Shown here: one piece after another, positions 32,066-43,849 of the stretch | Numbering within the stretch: the stretch's first letter is position 1 | Layout of the letters: each line of letters starts with the position of its first letter | Source of the DNA: Leptidea sinapis | Lineage: Eukaryota > Arthropoda > Insecta > Lepidoptera > Pieridae | Reading direction: 5' to 3' | Length of the DNA: 64,000 nt | Assembly: GCF_905404315.1 (NCBI RefSeq) | Contig: NC_066268.1 | Coordinates: 10,020,001-10,084,000 of the forward strand | Position numbers and translations under genes: made by a program | Notes under the pieces: generated by a model | The model's input: only the letters and a program-made list of their open reading frames with translations | Told to the model about the DNA's origin: nothing | The model's database searches: none

Positions 32066-32521
32066 GTCTATTGTTGCAAACTTGGGCATCAGTGATTATG
32101 TACACCAAGAGACCTGCGAGCTAATCTGACCTCTAATTCCATATAAAACAGTGAATAATAAATAATTTCATGTCGGAAGCGGTAGAGATCTGTGCGAACG
32201 TCGGTCGGTGAGATCAGAGCCTCTCTTAGATAAAGCGGGATGAAAGTTTTAATTGCTTTTTAATAGCTTCACTATCCTTCTGTTCTGGTGTAGAGCAGTA
32301 TGCCAGCATACCATTTAACTTTGTGATTTTAAAATTAATTATTACACTAAGTACGTACAGCTGTAGTTATTGTTATTAATTGTCGTAATTAAATTTAACC
32401 AAAAAAATTACATTCAAAATAATTTTGAAGTCAATGTAGTAAACTACTGTAGGCTCACATATATTTTCAAAATATAAAAGACAATCGTGAGGGAGTATGA
32501 GAACCCCACCTGTTACTTTAT
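32066..32521. other. Unassigned non-coding stretch
   Basis: No feature recognised. Confidence 0.45.
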
Positions 32522-32655
32522 CATTATCAAATTCAAATATTTTTATTCAAAATCGGATTTAAAATCACTTATTGAACGTCAAAACGTCAGAACGTCTACC
32601 CATTCGAAATATTGTGCCTCAGATCTGACAAGAAACTCAGCGGGCCTTTTTTTAT
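32522..32655 (-). repeat. LINE 3' UTR tail fragment
   Basis: Complement of the tail at 13312 and 16801: starts AAATTCAAATATTTTTATTC and ends AACTCAGCGGGC. A duplicated GTCAAAACGTCAGAACGTC occurs in the middle. Confidence 0.65.
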
Positions 32656-32662
32656 ACAAATA

Positions 32663-33099
32663 CTAGCTGACCAACGTTTCTGTTGTATTGCCAAATAAAA
32701 AATTTTGGGGGTATGAAAAGTAGATGCAACAGATTCTCAGTCCTACCAAATTTATCGTACTACACTTATTGTATTCGATTGCCACCTTGCAACCCTATAG
32801 CGGATTTGTGGATGGAATAGAATAATATTAAAATCTCGAAACAAAGATAGGTATTGATCATAGACGGGTGAAAATTTTGGGTTGTATGTATTTCTTAATG
32901 TTGTATCATAAAAAAATAAATAATTTATCGAAAAATTAAAAAAAAAAATTTGGCGTGGACTACCCTTAACATATGGGGGGGATGAAAAATAGATGCCCTA
33001 CCATTGGTGCACACAAAATTTCATGAGAATCGGTTTAGCCGTTTCGGAGGAGTTTAACTACAAACACCGCGACAAGAGAATTTTTTATATTAGAGAAGA
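32663..33099 (-). mobile_element. Helitron-like element, 437 bp
   Basis: On the minus strand it starts TCTTCTCTAATATAAAAAA after an A, passes CGCGGTGTTTGTAGTTAAAC and CTCCGAAACGGCTAAACCG, and ends GTTGGTCAGCTAG before a T. A small hairpin (CAAC-AGAAAC-GTTG) precedes the CTAG by about 6 nt. The A/T insertion site and the CTAG end support a Helitron. No coding capacity. Confidence 0.75.
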
Positions 33100-33114
33100 T
33101 GGATTACAATGTAA

Positions 33115-33290
33115 TATCGTACAATAAACATTTATAATTAAATAGATTGAGTGTTTTCGCTCCATTCCCAGTCTATAGTATCTGTTATCATAATAACCTT
33201 TACCACACAAAGGTTTTTTAACAATTCTTTTAAATTTCGTAACACATTTGTATTGTACATTTTATGGGATCATGTTGTAAAAGCAACATT
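33115..33290 (-). mobile_element. LINE RT C-terminal / 3' fragment
   Basis: The minus strand reads CFYNMIP, a stop, then a stretch containing VTKFKRIVKK, the same family as 13005-13230, followed by TGGGAATGGAGCG and the shared 3' text ATTATAAATGTTTATTGTACG. 5'-truncated. Confidence 0.7.
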
Positions 33291-33759
33291 GATTTATATT
33301 ATTAAAAAAACAAAATCGGATAGCTGATTAATACGATTTGAAATAAATTAAGCCTATACCTAATACATGCATTGAATAGAATCAACACATACATCTGAGG
33401 CACACCAACACTTGTATTTGTATTGTCCGATGTTCGCACAGCTTAAGACCTGCGTAGCGTTTTATCTCAGCATATGTTCTGTTACGATCTCCAGCCGAGG
33501 GCTACGGACAAAGTGATTACGTCAACTTAGCGTCTAGTAGCCAACTTAGTTTGCACTCTACGTCTCGTGAACGTGGCCAGTATAATAGTTTGATTAGTGC
33601 AACGTGGAGATAATTTATTTTAATCTATATTGTAGCATCTCTCTGTCAATTTTGTCAAGAGCTGTACATACCTGTAAGAAGGCTATTTATTCTGATCATA
33701 ATCAGAGAGTTTGTAAATACTACTTAATAAGAGGCGTGGCTACCTAAGTAAAAATTGAA
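33291..33759. other. Unassigned non-coding stretch
   Basis: No feature recognised. Confidence 0.45.
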
Positions 33760-33860
33760 ATCTATATATATATAAGATTATGTATGTTTGTATGTTCCCT
33801 AATAACTCCTAAACTTTTCGACCGATCACAATGAAATCTTTTGTAATAGATTCGTTGAAG
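33760..33860 (+). mobile_element. Helitron-like 5' end (partial)
   Basis: Starts TCTATATATATATAAG, then GTATGTTTGTATGTTCCC and ATAACTCCTAAACTTTTCGA, the usual opening of short Helitron-like elements in this window. No matching hairpin plus CTAG end was found downstream with confidence, so the right edge is open. Confidence 0.5.
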
Positions 33861-34889
33861 CTCAAGGAAGGTTTATCTAATAATATATATTATTAATCTC
33901 CGTTTTTTACAAGATTATAGCCATCATATGTCAATCTATCAATGACTGCACGTTTCATAAAATTGATTGAATCGCTTTTTTCTTAAGGAGTTTCGCTAGG
34001 CTGATCACAGTATTCCTTTTATGATATTGTTTCTTGTTTTTGTATAGTTTAGAATGGCTTATTGGTAAACATAGACACTACAATATATATATTTTTTTAT
34101 CAAACGTGATCAATAAACGTTTTATGACTCACTGGAACCAAATCGTCGATTTTTGAAGGTTTTGCCAGTCTTTGTGGAATCCAAACTCGAAGACTCTTGA
34201 TCAAAATTGGTGTGTAGTTGGATCATGTAATTTACTAATGGATAAGCCACTGATAACTATATTCTGCCCACGGCCTAGAACACATGATTTCGTAAATGAT
34301 AGACTCAGATAGTTCGAGATTTCGCAATCCTGTGAGCATGAATTCTAATCCTATTACTTCTAGAATCCGGTGGACTGGTTGAATATATTATTATATTACT
34401 AGTAAAACCTACTTACCTACTACTTTACTGTGGCTGCTCGCAATACCTAGTCTAGTAAATATGAATTTATTTTTATATAACATAATTATCTTCTTTATAA
34501 AACTTATTTTATGATTTATTTATAGAAGTCTTCTCCCCCTTTGTTTTTCATACAGGCCTTAAATCAGCCTGGTTAAAAATCAATGAAAGAAAAGCGTGTC
34601 GCTCAGAGCAGATATATTCTAAAACTTACCATATTTTGTAATCCAAGGGAAGGTCTGGGCTAGTTCGGAATGTTGACTTCCAGACATGCTTTCGTGATCA
34701 GTGAAAAGGATACTTCTGGACTCTTAGCCCGCGCATTGGGATGACAAGAATTTAAATCAATCCAGTCTTTTTAACTGAAGGCATTACATTGACTATAAGC
34801 AACAAGCTTCAGGTATTCCTTGATTATATGCGAATGAGTCTTAGTGGGAATCTTTATGTCTGGATATAATTTTTTTTCTGTCCTTATAA
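33861..34889. other. Unassigned non-coding stretch
   Basis: May include the rest of the partial Helitron-like element. No ORF or other repeat recognised. Confidence 0.4.
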
Positions 34890-35180
34890 GATTAATAATT
34901 TATTTATTGTGCCCAGACAAAGGGAAAGGGCTACCCTCCGGGATAACGTCGGGATGGAGGTGGTGAATGCTCATGCATACTAACGCAGCCTAAGTCTGCG
35001 TTGGTTATGTAGGACTCACGTAAAATCTAAGTGCCTACCCACCAAACACCACCTGAGGTTGGCTTTGGGCAAGTGCCCTCCGCTTAGGCCTTCATCGAAG
35101 ACGACCTTCTCTTGGGAAGAGAGAGGCGCAAGCGACACTCCCTATGGAGTATCTGCTGGGATATATTTGGGAAAATTCTG
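34890..35180. other. GC-richer unclassified block
   Basis: Contains GGGCTACCCTCCGGG, GTCGGGATGGAGGTGG, GAATGCTCATGCAT, GACTCACGTAAAATC and TGCCCTCCGCTTAGGCC. Composition differs strongly from its flanks. The plus ORF at 35059-35295 begins inside it but has no recognisable domain. It could be the 5' UTR or ORF1 region of a LINE, or part of a SINE; I cannot decide. Confidence 0.35.
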
Positions 35181-36186
35181 GTTTAACAGTATTGACACCT
35201 TTTTAAATTCTAACTGCACGCTGGCACCCCAATATCTGATGGTCTTCGACATGGAATGTGTTGGTATATCTAACGATAGTGCAATATATCAATAGGACTG
35301 TCAACGCCAGATTTCTAATCGTCAACCCTAATACTTTAAGCATAATGCAGTTTATTTTATTTATTATTTCAAGCCATACAATTGACAAATCAACTAAATC
35401 TAAGCAAAACTTCGTCATTACGTAATGCGTCAATAATTCTACTTTTTGCACACGACACAAGGAAAACTATTGTAACTCTGTTATATCGAATATAATTTTT
35501 GAGAAAATATCCAAATCTTTTCTTTGTGCATTGCGAACACACTAATACCTAGCTTTTGAAACGTTTTGAAACTGACCGACGGCTCCGCTACATACACACT
35601 TTGTGCAATGGAATTCTGCAATCCTGTTTTCTTTGACACCCGATTTCTCTTATAAAATGTATATAATGGCAGAAAATGATCGAAATTTCTAATATTACAA
35701 ACGCCTTCCATATAATAAGAATAAGAAGATTTAAAATATATAAAACATGCCCGTATATAAGTAGGTAGGTACAATGTTTTATAATACTTTGTCAAAACGA
35801 TCGGTGAACAATTTTACGCGATTAAAGGTTATTTTTATCAATATAAAAAAATTTTTCAATAAAAATACATTGACACTTCACAACAGAGCGAAGCAAGAAA
35901 GTTTGTATGTTGAATATAGCTAATTTATTGTCATTCTTATATAAGACGAGAAATGAGGGATGGCGACTCGTTGATAGAGTTGCTGTGATGTATCCCTCGG
36001 GATCTGTGCGATGTTCTCGACTCTATCTTGTTAATTTCTCACACAGTCTTACTTGAAACATTCATTAATACAGTGTCAAGCAGCACAGAATTTGGCATTT
36101 TGTAATGACAACGTAAATGTCATCAATAAATTAGTGTGATAGATGATTGAGTGAATAATTATTTCAAAGAAAGATACAGTTGCCCA
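35181..36186. other. Unassigned stretch
   Basis: Minus ORFs at 35203-35460 and 35481-35795 show no recognisable domain. Confidence 0.4.
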
Positions 36187-36513
36187 AAAGAAATAAAATG
36201 CTTAGGAATTGTACTAGATCAAAAATTCATACGGTATTCAGTGCTAATGAACGAAGAGATAGCATGTGCACTAGAAAACGCTTGATTGTACTTGCTGACG
36301 AAATTCTGTATTTATGTACCTCGAAGTGCCCCTCGAAGCCAACGTCCATTTTTTGCACTAATGAAAGTAAACACAAAACTGGGTAAAAATTCTCCAATCG
36401 AGCGAATGGCAAGAGAATATAATGAGTACCTAAATAAAATACCAGACTTGGACATTGGTGCAGATGGGCTTACAACATTTATAAATAAATGTACTATTAT
36501 TTATAATATGTAA
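36187..36513 (+). pseudogene. LINE reverse transcriptase C-terminal remnant with internal deletion
   Basis: The plus-strand frame reads KEIKCLGIVLDQKF, a stop at LENA*, then KFCIYVPRSAPRSQRPF, TKLGKNSPIERMAREYN and the end at a stop (36511-36513). xYLGIxLDxK-type text marks the region just after the RT catalytic core, and the NSPIxRM...YN tail is a recognisable C-terminal pattern of another Jockey/CR1-like LINE group. The ~150 residues expected between these parts are missing. A related C-terminal tail lies at 48879-49100. The AT-rich DNA after it is likely 3' UTR. Confidence 0.7.
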
Positions 36514-37227
36514 ATGCTGTTGTTTTGTATTAGACTTAATTTCAATTTTAACATAATATAATTTTAACATAATAAACTGTAATTTTACTAACATAATATT
36601 TAATTTTAAACAAGTTGTATAGTATGGTCGGGAAGGTAACAGATAATGAAGGATGTGTAACCCTGTAAATTATCTGTACACTTAGATATATATATTTTTT
36701 ATTTTTGTATGTATTTTATGTATTAGTGTGCGATTGTTGGGTTTCCGAATTAATAGATAAATAAATATATTGATATGTATGTTAAACACAACAATAATAA
36801 AAATCTTTTCATTGTCAGATTTAAAAACTGACACAAAAAGTAAAAAACCTTATATACCTTTATACAAAGCAAAAATTATGTTTAGAATATTATAAATTAA
36901 AAAATAAACAGTAACATTTAAAGTTTAAGGTATAATTAATATGTTATTGTACCTGAGAGGGGGTAAAGGTTTTCCATTTCCCTCTGTCTCGGGCTATTTT
37001 TTTGCTACTGTGGCACAGCTAGTTTTAAATGTCATCTTTCTATATAGTCAATGGTCTTTCTCTACAGCGCTTAACCAATGGCCCTTTACATAACGTAACA
37101 GTTTTTGTCCATTTATGATCTTCAAGACGTGCTATATGACCAGCCCATTTCTACTTCAACTTTTGACTATGTCTGAGAGCATATTCTTTTCCTCGTAGAT
37201 CTTGTTTTAGTGTGTTTTATTTTCTTT
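36514..37227. other. AT-rich stretch, probably partly LINE 3' UTR
   Basis: Repetitive AACATAATATAATTTTAACATAATA-type text near 36550, then ordinary AT-rich DNA. No gene. Confidence 0.4.
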
Positions 37228-37273
37228 ATTTTTACCATACAACCATAGCATTCTATGGTTGTATGGTAAAAAT
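37228..37273. repeat. Perfect 21-bp inverted repeat with 4-nt loop
   Basis: Left arm 37228-37248 includes ACCATACAACCATAG; the loop is CATT; right arm 37253-37273 includes CTATGGTTGTATGGT. All 21 pairs match. A perfect hairpin in otherwise decaying DNA is probably recent. Confidence 0.9.
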
Positions 37274-37316
37274 TATAGGGAACAATTGCTGGACCTAGCA
37301 TCATTATACAAATATT

Positions 37317-37626
37317 ACCGTTGGGATCCTTTGCACAGGATGCCGGCTAGATTATGGGTACCACAAAGGCACCTATTTCTACCGTGAAGCAGTAATGTGT
37401 TAGCATTACTGTGTTTCGGTTTGAAGGGCGCCGTAGCTAGTGAAATTACTGGGCAACTCAGACTTGACATTATACCTCTCAAGATAACAAGCGCAGTTGT
37501 AGTGCCTCTCAGAGTTGTTGTTTGTTTCAATAAACCTGAGCGGCACTGCATTGTATTGGGCAGGGCGTATCAATTACCATTATCTGAACGTCCTGCTCGT
37601 CTCGACCCTGATTTTCATTAAAAAAA
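37317..37626 (+). mobile_element. 310-bp poly(A) repeat (family A)
   Basis: Starts ACCGTTGGGATCC and ends TTTTCATTAAAAAA, near full length. The first hairpin arm (GTGCCTCTCAG) has a substitution that weakens pairing with CTGAGCGGCAC. ORFs on both strands are repeat translations. Confidence 0.85.
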
Positions 37627-38344
37627 TATAAACAAACAAAAAGTTAATCCCTTTATTCTGTTATTTTTATTTTTAACAAAAAAAAAATACAAATTTATAA
37701 AATCCTGTCTTAATAATATGTACAAAATTACTTATTATAGCAATTAAAAATTAAGCCTTATATATGTAGATCTCAGAATCTTATTCCTGTAACCCGATAG
37801 CTTTATTAAGCTTCTAACTAATACAATATATGGTTTGTGGGGGAAAATCCAGGAAACTGGGAAGACCTGGCTATTTATTTTTAACAAAAGTAGTACACTT
37901 CTTAAAAATAGTGAATCCATTAAACAGTTTGTGGAGCACTAAACTAACTAATATTATTCGTCCACAGTGACATGTTAAACTGAAGTATTAGAACGAATTC
38001 ATTAATAACATCAATTCGTAGTGTAGACCGTCTTCAACACGGTATTAAAACATTATGATAAATAATGTCAGCACTTGTTGCATCATAATTAAGGAACTTA
38101 AGTTGTAATAACTTCACAACTAGTAGCGATGCTCGGGTATTAAATAATGAGACTTCGCCGTTTTCTGTTTTACTCTACATAAGATAAGTTTCAGGATATC
38201 GCAGGTCGTTCACAACGGTTTAGCGATCATGTGTTGCACGACAACGTAATGATACAAGGGAAGCAGTTACCGTCACATGAAATCAAAGCTGTACTGTTCC
38301 ACCCTTATACAACAATATGGAGTTTTAATATCAACACCTATGAT
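37627..38344. other. Unassigned non-coding stretch
   Basis: No feature recognised. Confidence 0.45.
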
Positions 38345-38715
38345 CATTTATAAATATCAATATCCGGACGACCGAGCCTTGCTCGGATTTTTAAGAATGT
38401 ACAAAACTTGAAGAAAAAAAAACTAATAGGACATCTGGATTCGAACCGGGGTCTTCTGCTTTCCGGATCACCCAATGTCCCATCTGAGCTATAATAGTCT
38501 TGTATATAGTGGCGAAATTTACCTTTGTATTCTAATGTTATTGTAGCTGTTTCTCATTCAAACATGGATAAAACCATTTTTTTTTAAATTGAAACCTAGC
38601 TAGATCGATTTATCACCCCTGAAATCCCCTGCATACTTAATTTTATGAAAATTGTTGAAGCCGTTTCCGAGATTCAGATTATATATATACAAGAATTGCT
38701 CGTTTAAAGATATAA
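38345..38715. mobile_element. tRNA-like segment joined to an RTE/SINE-type tail
   Basis: On the minus strand, 38430-38500 has a tRNA-like A box (TAGCTCAGATGGG) and B box (GGTTCGAATCC) about 45 nt apart. On the plus strand the repeat continues through GAAGCCGTTTCCGAGATTC, ACAAGAATTGCTCG and ATATAAGAT, a tail pattern that I associate with RTE-type retroposons. GACCGAGCCTTGCTCGG at about 38370-38385 forms a small hairpin. The cloverleaf is damaged, so this is a SINE or retroposed tRNA and not a working tRNA gene. Confidence 0.55.
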
Positions 38716-38934
38716 GATTCTATAATGATCCCGCCACGATAAAAGTCCGCGTATTATTCAGGGTATTATTCTGAGTGATCATGTGAATAGTCAATGTGAT
38801 ACCTCTAGGTACAAGCGCTACTCGAGTGTTATTTATTATCAGTATGAGCGTTATTGGTACCTAGTAAGGAGTATATCGCTGTCTGCTTCCACGTCTAATA
38901 AATTATGTATTCATTGCCATTAAGATCTTATACA

Positions 38935-39060
38935 TCGTCATCATCATCTTAGCCGGAAGGAGTCCACTGCTGAACTAAGACACTGTAGTATTATGGAGGA
39001 GAAGGTTTTACGCAGCTTCCAGGAGGTCTACTCGCAAAATCGACAACGATATATTTGGAA
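38935..39060 (-). mobile_element. RTE-like LINE 3' end
   Basis: Minus strand: TCAGCAGTGGACTCCTTCCG, then GCTAAGATGATGATGATGAC. The GCAGTGGAC...GATGATGATGA terminus is the typical 3' end of insect RTE LINEs. It belongs with the RT fragment at 39600-39870 on the same strand, with about 540 bp of other or deleted sequence between. Confidence 0.7.
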
Positions 39061-39599
39061 CGATACGATAATACCCCGAATATATGTCACCTACTCTAAC
39101 AAATGTTCATATTCCATATCGTTTATCGTAACAACGTCGTAACCATAGACTAATAAATTGATTTATTTACGATTTTAGAGTGAATGAATTATGCGCAAAC
39201 CTTGAAAAACTAAATATTATCTGTGCTATATCTTGGCTATATGGCTGTTAAGTGTCAAAAGTCAAAATATAATTTAGGTACTAAGGACCATGCCAAGCTC
39301 TGCACCACCAATTTGGGTCATTTACACAAAATGAAAAATATTCAAAAATTATGTAATGAATATAATATGGCCATTTAAAATTGAATAAATAATACAAAAC
39401 TTGCGAATAATATATTGTAGAAAAAAGGAACTCAACCCTTCTCGTCGCCTCTCTTTTTCTCAGGCGGCTATTTGCATTACTTTCTACGCATAAATGGTCA
39501 ACAAAATGACTTATATTTCTTGGCAGTAAAAAATCCTGTTGAATAGTAAATCACATATAATTATTTTACTAAAATTTATGAAGTGTGTATATTATTATT
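39061..39599. other. Stretch between the RTE fragments
   Basis: Not recognisable as RTE coding sequence. A patch near 39420-39540 (CTCTTTTTCTCAGGCGGC) resembles other LINE 3' text in the window (44.7 kb). It may be an insertion into the RTE copy. Confidence 0.35.
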
Positions 39600-39870
39600 T
39601 TTGGAGTAGGAACAGAGCGCTGCCCATCTGAGTAGATTATTTGTCCAAGTTATTTGCGGTACTTGTCAACAATTTCGAGACTACAGTTCCCAACTGTTAC
39701 GGGAGTAGGTGCAACATCGGCATTAGACATGATCTTCGTCTTGTTCATGTTCATTTTGAGACCTATTTCTTGAGAGGCTGTATTGAGGCCATCGAACATT
39801 TGGCTTAAGTCTTCCATGGTCTCCGCCATGATTACGATATCGTCTGCGAACTGAAAGTGACCGATTGATT
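39600..39870 (-). pseudogene. RTE-like reverse transcriptase fragment with intact FADD box
   Basis: The minus strand reads HFQFADDIVIMAETMEDLS, FDGLNTASQEIGLKMNMNK, TKIMSNADVAPTPV and VDKYRK, then a stop, then LGQII. FADD is the catalytic box of LINE reverse transcriptases and the NMNKTKxM motif after it is typical of the RTE clade. The frame is open for about 75 codons and broken by one stop where a Y(V/K)YLGQ motif is expected. Better preserved than most coding debris here; probably a relatively young 5'-truncated insertion. Confidence 0.85.
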
Positions 39871-40074
39871 ATCCGCCTCATAAACACCATCATTAGCTAT
39901 TCAATAGCAACATCATGTATCAGAACAAAAGAACTAAAACAAAATGGGGAAGCACGCGATACAACTCCGATACTATCACATTGCGCCCGTCATACTACGA
40001 TGTTAACATATATATACATCTGGCATAGTTGTCATTATACTTACCCGAATAAAAATTCATTAACATAATACAAA

Positions 40075-40475
40075 TTCAAATACAAATATTTTTATTCAAA
40101 ATAGGATTTGACATTAAGAACGGGCGCAACTTTTTTTTTCATCGAAAAAATATGTTTACAAAGTAATATTGTACAATTAAACTTATTATTTAATAGCCTG
40201 AGGGCGGTCACTCCATTCCCAATCTGTGGTATCATTAAGTAAGTCATTTATATTATAGTTACCTTAGCTAATTCACTTATGTGTCTGTGAACATACATTA
40301 CATTATTAAGAATATATTGAGAAGCAACAGTCAAGATGTTAATTTCTTTGATTTTTAGGACCTAGTTTATAAATAGCGCAAATAGCCCTCTTCTGCAGTA
40401 CAAATATTGTATTAATATCGGCAGCGTTGCGCCATAGCAATACACCATAGGACATAATACTATTGAAATATTATG
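40075..40475 (-). mobile_element. LINE fragment: RT C-terminal region and 3' end
   Basis: The minus strand near 40300-40450 reads AADINTIFVLQKRAICAIYK and LGPKNQRN, then INILTVASQYILNNVMYVH. The xxIxxxFxLQKRAIRxI motif follows the RT core in Jockey/CR1-like LINEs. Towards 40145 the shared 3' text (complement of TCACTCCATTCCCAATC) matches 13.0 and 33.15 kb. 40075-40115 holds a short piece of the AAATATTTTTATTC tail. Several frameshifts. Confidence 0.75.
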
Positions 40476-40785
40476 AAAAATTTTCTCAGAATCAATGTTA
40501 TTAAGGAAAGTAATTCAGTTGAAGTTTCAAAGAAGCGATGAAGCCGGTGGAAAACCAATAATTATTGAGGAATGGATGCCTGAAGGCAATCATATTACTG
40601 GTTATTATTGAGAAGATTTAGCGAGTAGTTACGAGCGTTAACTGCTGGGAAAACTTCGTACCTTGCCATGAACATTCCGTGCTTTTTTGGTTCATTATTT
40701 AGATGTTCGTACTCAGACATCACATTTTGACTAATTATAACATGAATAAAAATAAGCAACTTAATGTGATATAATTTCACTAATA

Positions 40786-41148
40786 TCTATATATATAAAA
40801 ATTAATTACTGTTCGTTAGTCTCGCTAAAACTCGAGAACGGCTGTACCGATTTGGCTAATTTTGGTCTTGAATTATTTGTGGTAGGAAGGTTTATAAGGT
40901 GAATAAATAGGAAAATGCTGCTTAATTAAATAAAAACAACATATTTGTTTTTCCTTTGATGTGTCCATACATAATTTCTATGAGAGAATTTATTGACGCA
41001 CGGTTTGACGGTTCTGCTGTGAAACAATTTCATTACGACAGCATATTTTACGAGGTAATTTTTGATGTTATGATATATTATTGACAAATTTTAATAAAAA
41101 CATTATTTTATTTATTATATACAGAACAACGTCTGTCGGGTCACCTAG
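40786..41148 (+). mobile_element. Nonautonomous Helitron-like element, 363 bp
   Basis: Starts TCTATATATATAAAAA after A, contains ACTCGAGAACGGCTGTACCG, and ends CGGGTCACCTAG followed by T. The 3' hairpin ACAGA-ACAACG-TCTGT is intact. The best copy of the family represented also at 1089-1289. No coding capacity. Confidence 0.85.
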
Positions 41149-42114
41149 TTAAAAATAAATAACAAATAAATTACCGATCATAATATCCTGTGCGACTTAA
41201 ATACTTATTCACCAGTACTATTTAGTACATGGGTCTTAGTATACTTACCTATATAGCGATACTATAATATCATTCATCAGCTAATTCAAGTTTTTGCAGT
41301 CAGAATACAAATGAATATAACACCCGTCTGTGTCCTTTATATATGATAGGTAGGCTGATTGACGACTGGGATTTGCCACAGTCTGTGAAGCCTGACCGAG
41401 CTTTGACTATTTTCTTTTTCCGACGTTGGTGTGATTCTTTTTCAATCGCTTCCCAAATAGTTCGGTTTCTAATGAAATCGTATCAATAAATAATCGTAAA
41501 TGAGTACACGGCTCTTCTTTCTTTCTATCTTCCAGTGAGCTCATCTAATATCCATAATATATGGATCTGGCTCTTTTCAAATGGATCAAAACTGTTTTTG
41601 AATTCCCTAGTTCTTCAGTTCTTTTTCAAAAATGGCGTTCGTTTTATCTATAACAGACTAGAGTCAAGTGCATTTTTGGCATCAAAATTCCTGGATTGAA
41701 TAAGCTTAAGCCAACTACTATATTAAATTTCACTGCATTAGATCCATTTAAATATAATAAACAAACAAGTATTAAATTAATTTCAAAAAAGTAAGAATTA
41801 ATATTATTCCCATGTATAAATCCAGGTGTATGTCAAGTACCTGCTACTAATTAATCTCTTGAGACCTAAAGTCCTAAGACCTAAGGTCTAAGTGTCTAAC
41901 TAAACACTTCACAACAATCACTGTGAAACTCTAAACCATGTAAAATTGTCCAAACTGTGAAAAAAATTGTAGCTTGAGCCTACCCATGTGTGGATAGAGG
42001 AGGGTACCGGATGGTTTATAAATGTAGGTTCCTTAGAGTTGCTTTTTTTTAAAGCCAGTTAATTTATTTAATTATACACTTTTAAGGCTTTTTTATGTAA
42101 CCCGTTTGATGCTT
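41149..42114. other. Unassigned non-coding stretch
   Basis: No convincing ORF and no shared repeat. A short phrase of repeated CCTAAAGTCCTAAGACCTAA occurs near 41870. Confidence 0.4.
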
Positions 42115-42380
42115 GTGGTTGACCCATTATTGTAGGTATGCTTACATCAATACCAGCCGCTAATTCCTACTGTTCTGCGATCGAAATGGCTTCTTTTATC
42201 GTATTCAATTTATCATTTCCCTTAGTGACTGGTCTTCCTCGAGTTTCATTCTACAAGCCGAAGTTAACTCAATGGAAGCGATAAAACAACCCATTCGCTT
42301 CAATCCAAATCAATCATTGATATTGTGAGCTGTTTCAGATGCTTTAGTTCCACGCTGGAACTCGTGAAAATTCATTAATT
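42115..42380 (-). pseudogene. Mariner transposase N-terminal remnant
   Basis: The minus strand reads HEFQRGTKASETAHNIND, then (after indels) NETRGRPVTKGNDKLNTIKE, a stop, and ELAAGIDVSIPTIMGQ. This matches the order of the mariner DNA-binding region: first HTH, the GRP-type linker and the second HTH. It is a different mariner lineage from the fossil at 11.7 kb. The catalytic domain is absent. Stops and frameshifts throughout. Confidence 0.75.
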
Positions 42381-43007
42381 AATTAATTTGTATTAATTTA
42401 ATATTTTATTTTAAAGCCGAATTGAAGAAAACCATTTGGAAGTAATAATACAATGTTGTACCATGTTTCGTCTCTCGAACCTTCTAACAGTCTTGTAAAA
42501 AAAGGTTCACACTGAAATCTTGCATTAAGGAGATTTTATTATTATCCAAAGTAGAAAAGCATTAACGTACCCAAACCCCTATGAGGTATATTATAATCTA
42601 TGTTGACAATGATCAATAATCTTCTTTAATCTTTTATAGTACTCCTAGATTGAAAGTTAATAAATATTCTTTCAAGTTAATAATTTAATTATATATAAAA
42701 CTTTTATAGCCTTCAAAAGAATAAAGCATATGTTCAAAGTTTCTAACATACACAATACGTAACTGCTTTGTTGAGAATTTTATTTTTAAAATTCGATATT
42801 TGATTAGTCTCATATGTTTAAAACATGGTTAAATTTAACGCGCAGACATTTTTCTTTAACAATACAAAGAACAATGGGTAAAAAGGTCCTCTTATACAAT
42901 TATAACTACTACGAAAAAGTATGTACTGTACATATATGACTCTCACAAAAAATTTAATTTCTATTCGTAACAGAATTTTCAAAATCGGTTTAGTAGATCC
43001 AGAGGTA
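42381..43007. other. Unassigned AT-rich stretch
   Basis: No feature recognised; the minus ORF at 42818-43075 runs across a LINE fragment. Confidence 0.4.
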
Positions 43008-43127
43008 GAGGCCGGCAATGCTCTTGTCATTCCTCTGGTGTTGCAAGAGAACATTCTCTGGGCAGCGGTAATCACTAAACACCAGGTGGCCCGTACGTTC
43101 TTTAGTCCACATTTTCCATAAAAAAAG
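43008..43127 (+). mobile_element. LINE 3' end fragment (family B)
   Basis: GAGGCCGGCAATGCTC, CTGGTGTTGCAAGAGAAC, GTAATCACTAAACACCAGG, CCCGTACGTTC and the terminal CCATAAAAAA. 5'-truncated. Confidence 0.8.
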
Positions 43128-43849
43128 ATTATCCTCTAAAAAATTGTGATAGTGATTTAAAATGAAAGAAAGTATTTTCTTTTTTCGTAAATTTTTCAAT
43201 GATTTTATATTATTCTGCGATGCGGGACGGAGGCGAATCCAACAAATAAAAAATCATGAAAATCAGTCGAGCCGTTCACCAGATATAAGTGTTCGAACAA
43301 CTATATTGTGTAATGTATGTTAATTTGTGCTAAGAATTTTTATGATTATTTTATCAATAGGTATTATAAACGCTGTAGTTTGTAAGGATAAATATGTCGG
43401 ATATGTGAATATGATGATTGACAGTAATGCAAAAGTTAAAGGTAGTTACTGCAATATATTCCTATGTTCTCCTAAATTATTTATTTCAGTCAGCGTAAGC
43501 ATGCAGATTTTGTGATTTAAAAACGCCTGAGCAAGTCACGCAGAGTTGGCTTTAGGAAAAACATGGCATGCCCAGATGTATGCCTGCTTCTTTCAGGGTT
43601 TGACCCTGCATTTGTTGATAGTCATTGAAAATGCAAATTAATAGGAACTGCAGGCGTTAAAAATTAATAACCCCTCCACCCGCAGCCGTCCCACCGCCTG
43701 CCATCAGACCGCACCACATTATCGCGCACTCGGTTTATCGTCATAGTCATAACTATTGAAATATTTGTACAAATAATATAGCATAGACAGAGATTATATT
43801 CTTTACATATCTGTTATGTAAATATGATTCTGATATATATTCTATATTA
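43128..43849. other. Unassigned stretch
   Basis: A short C-rich patch lies at 43670-43720. ORFs are not convincing. Confidence 0.4.
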
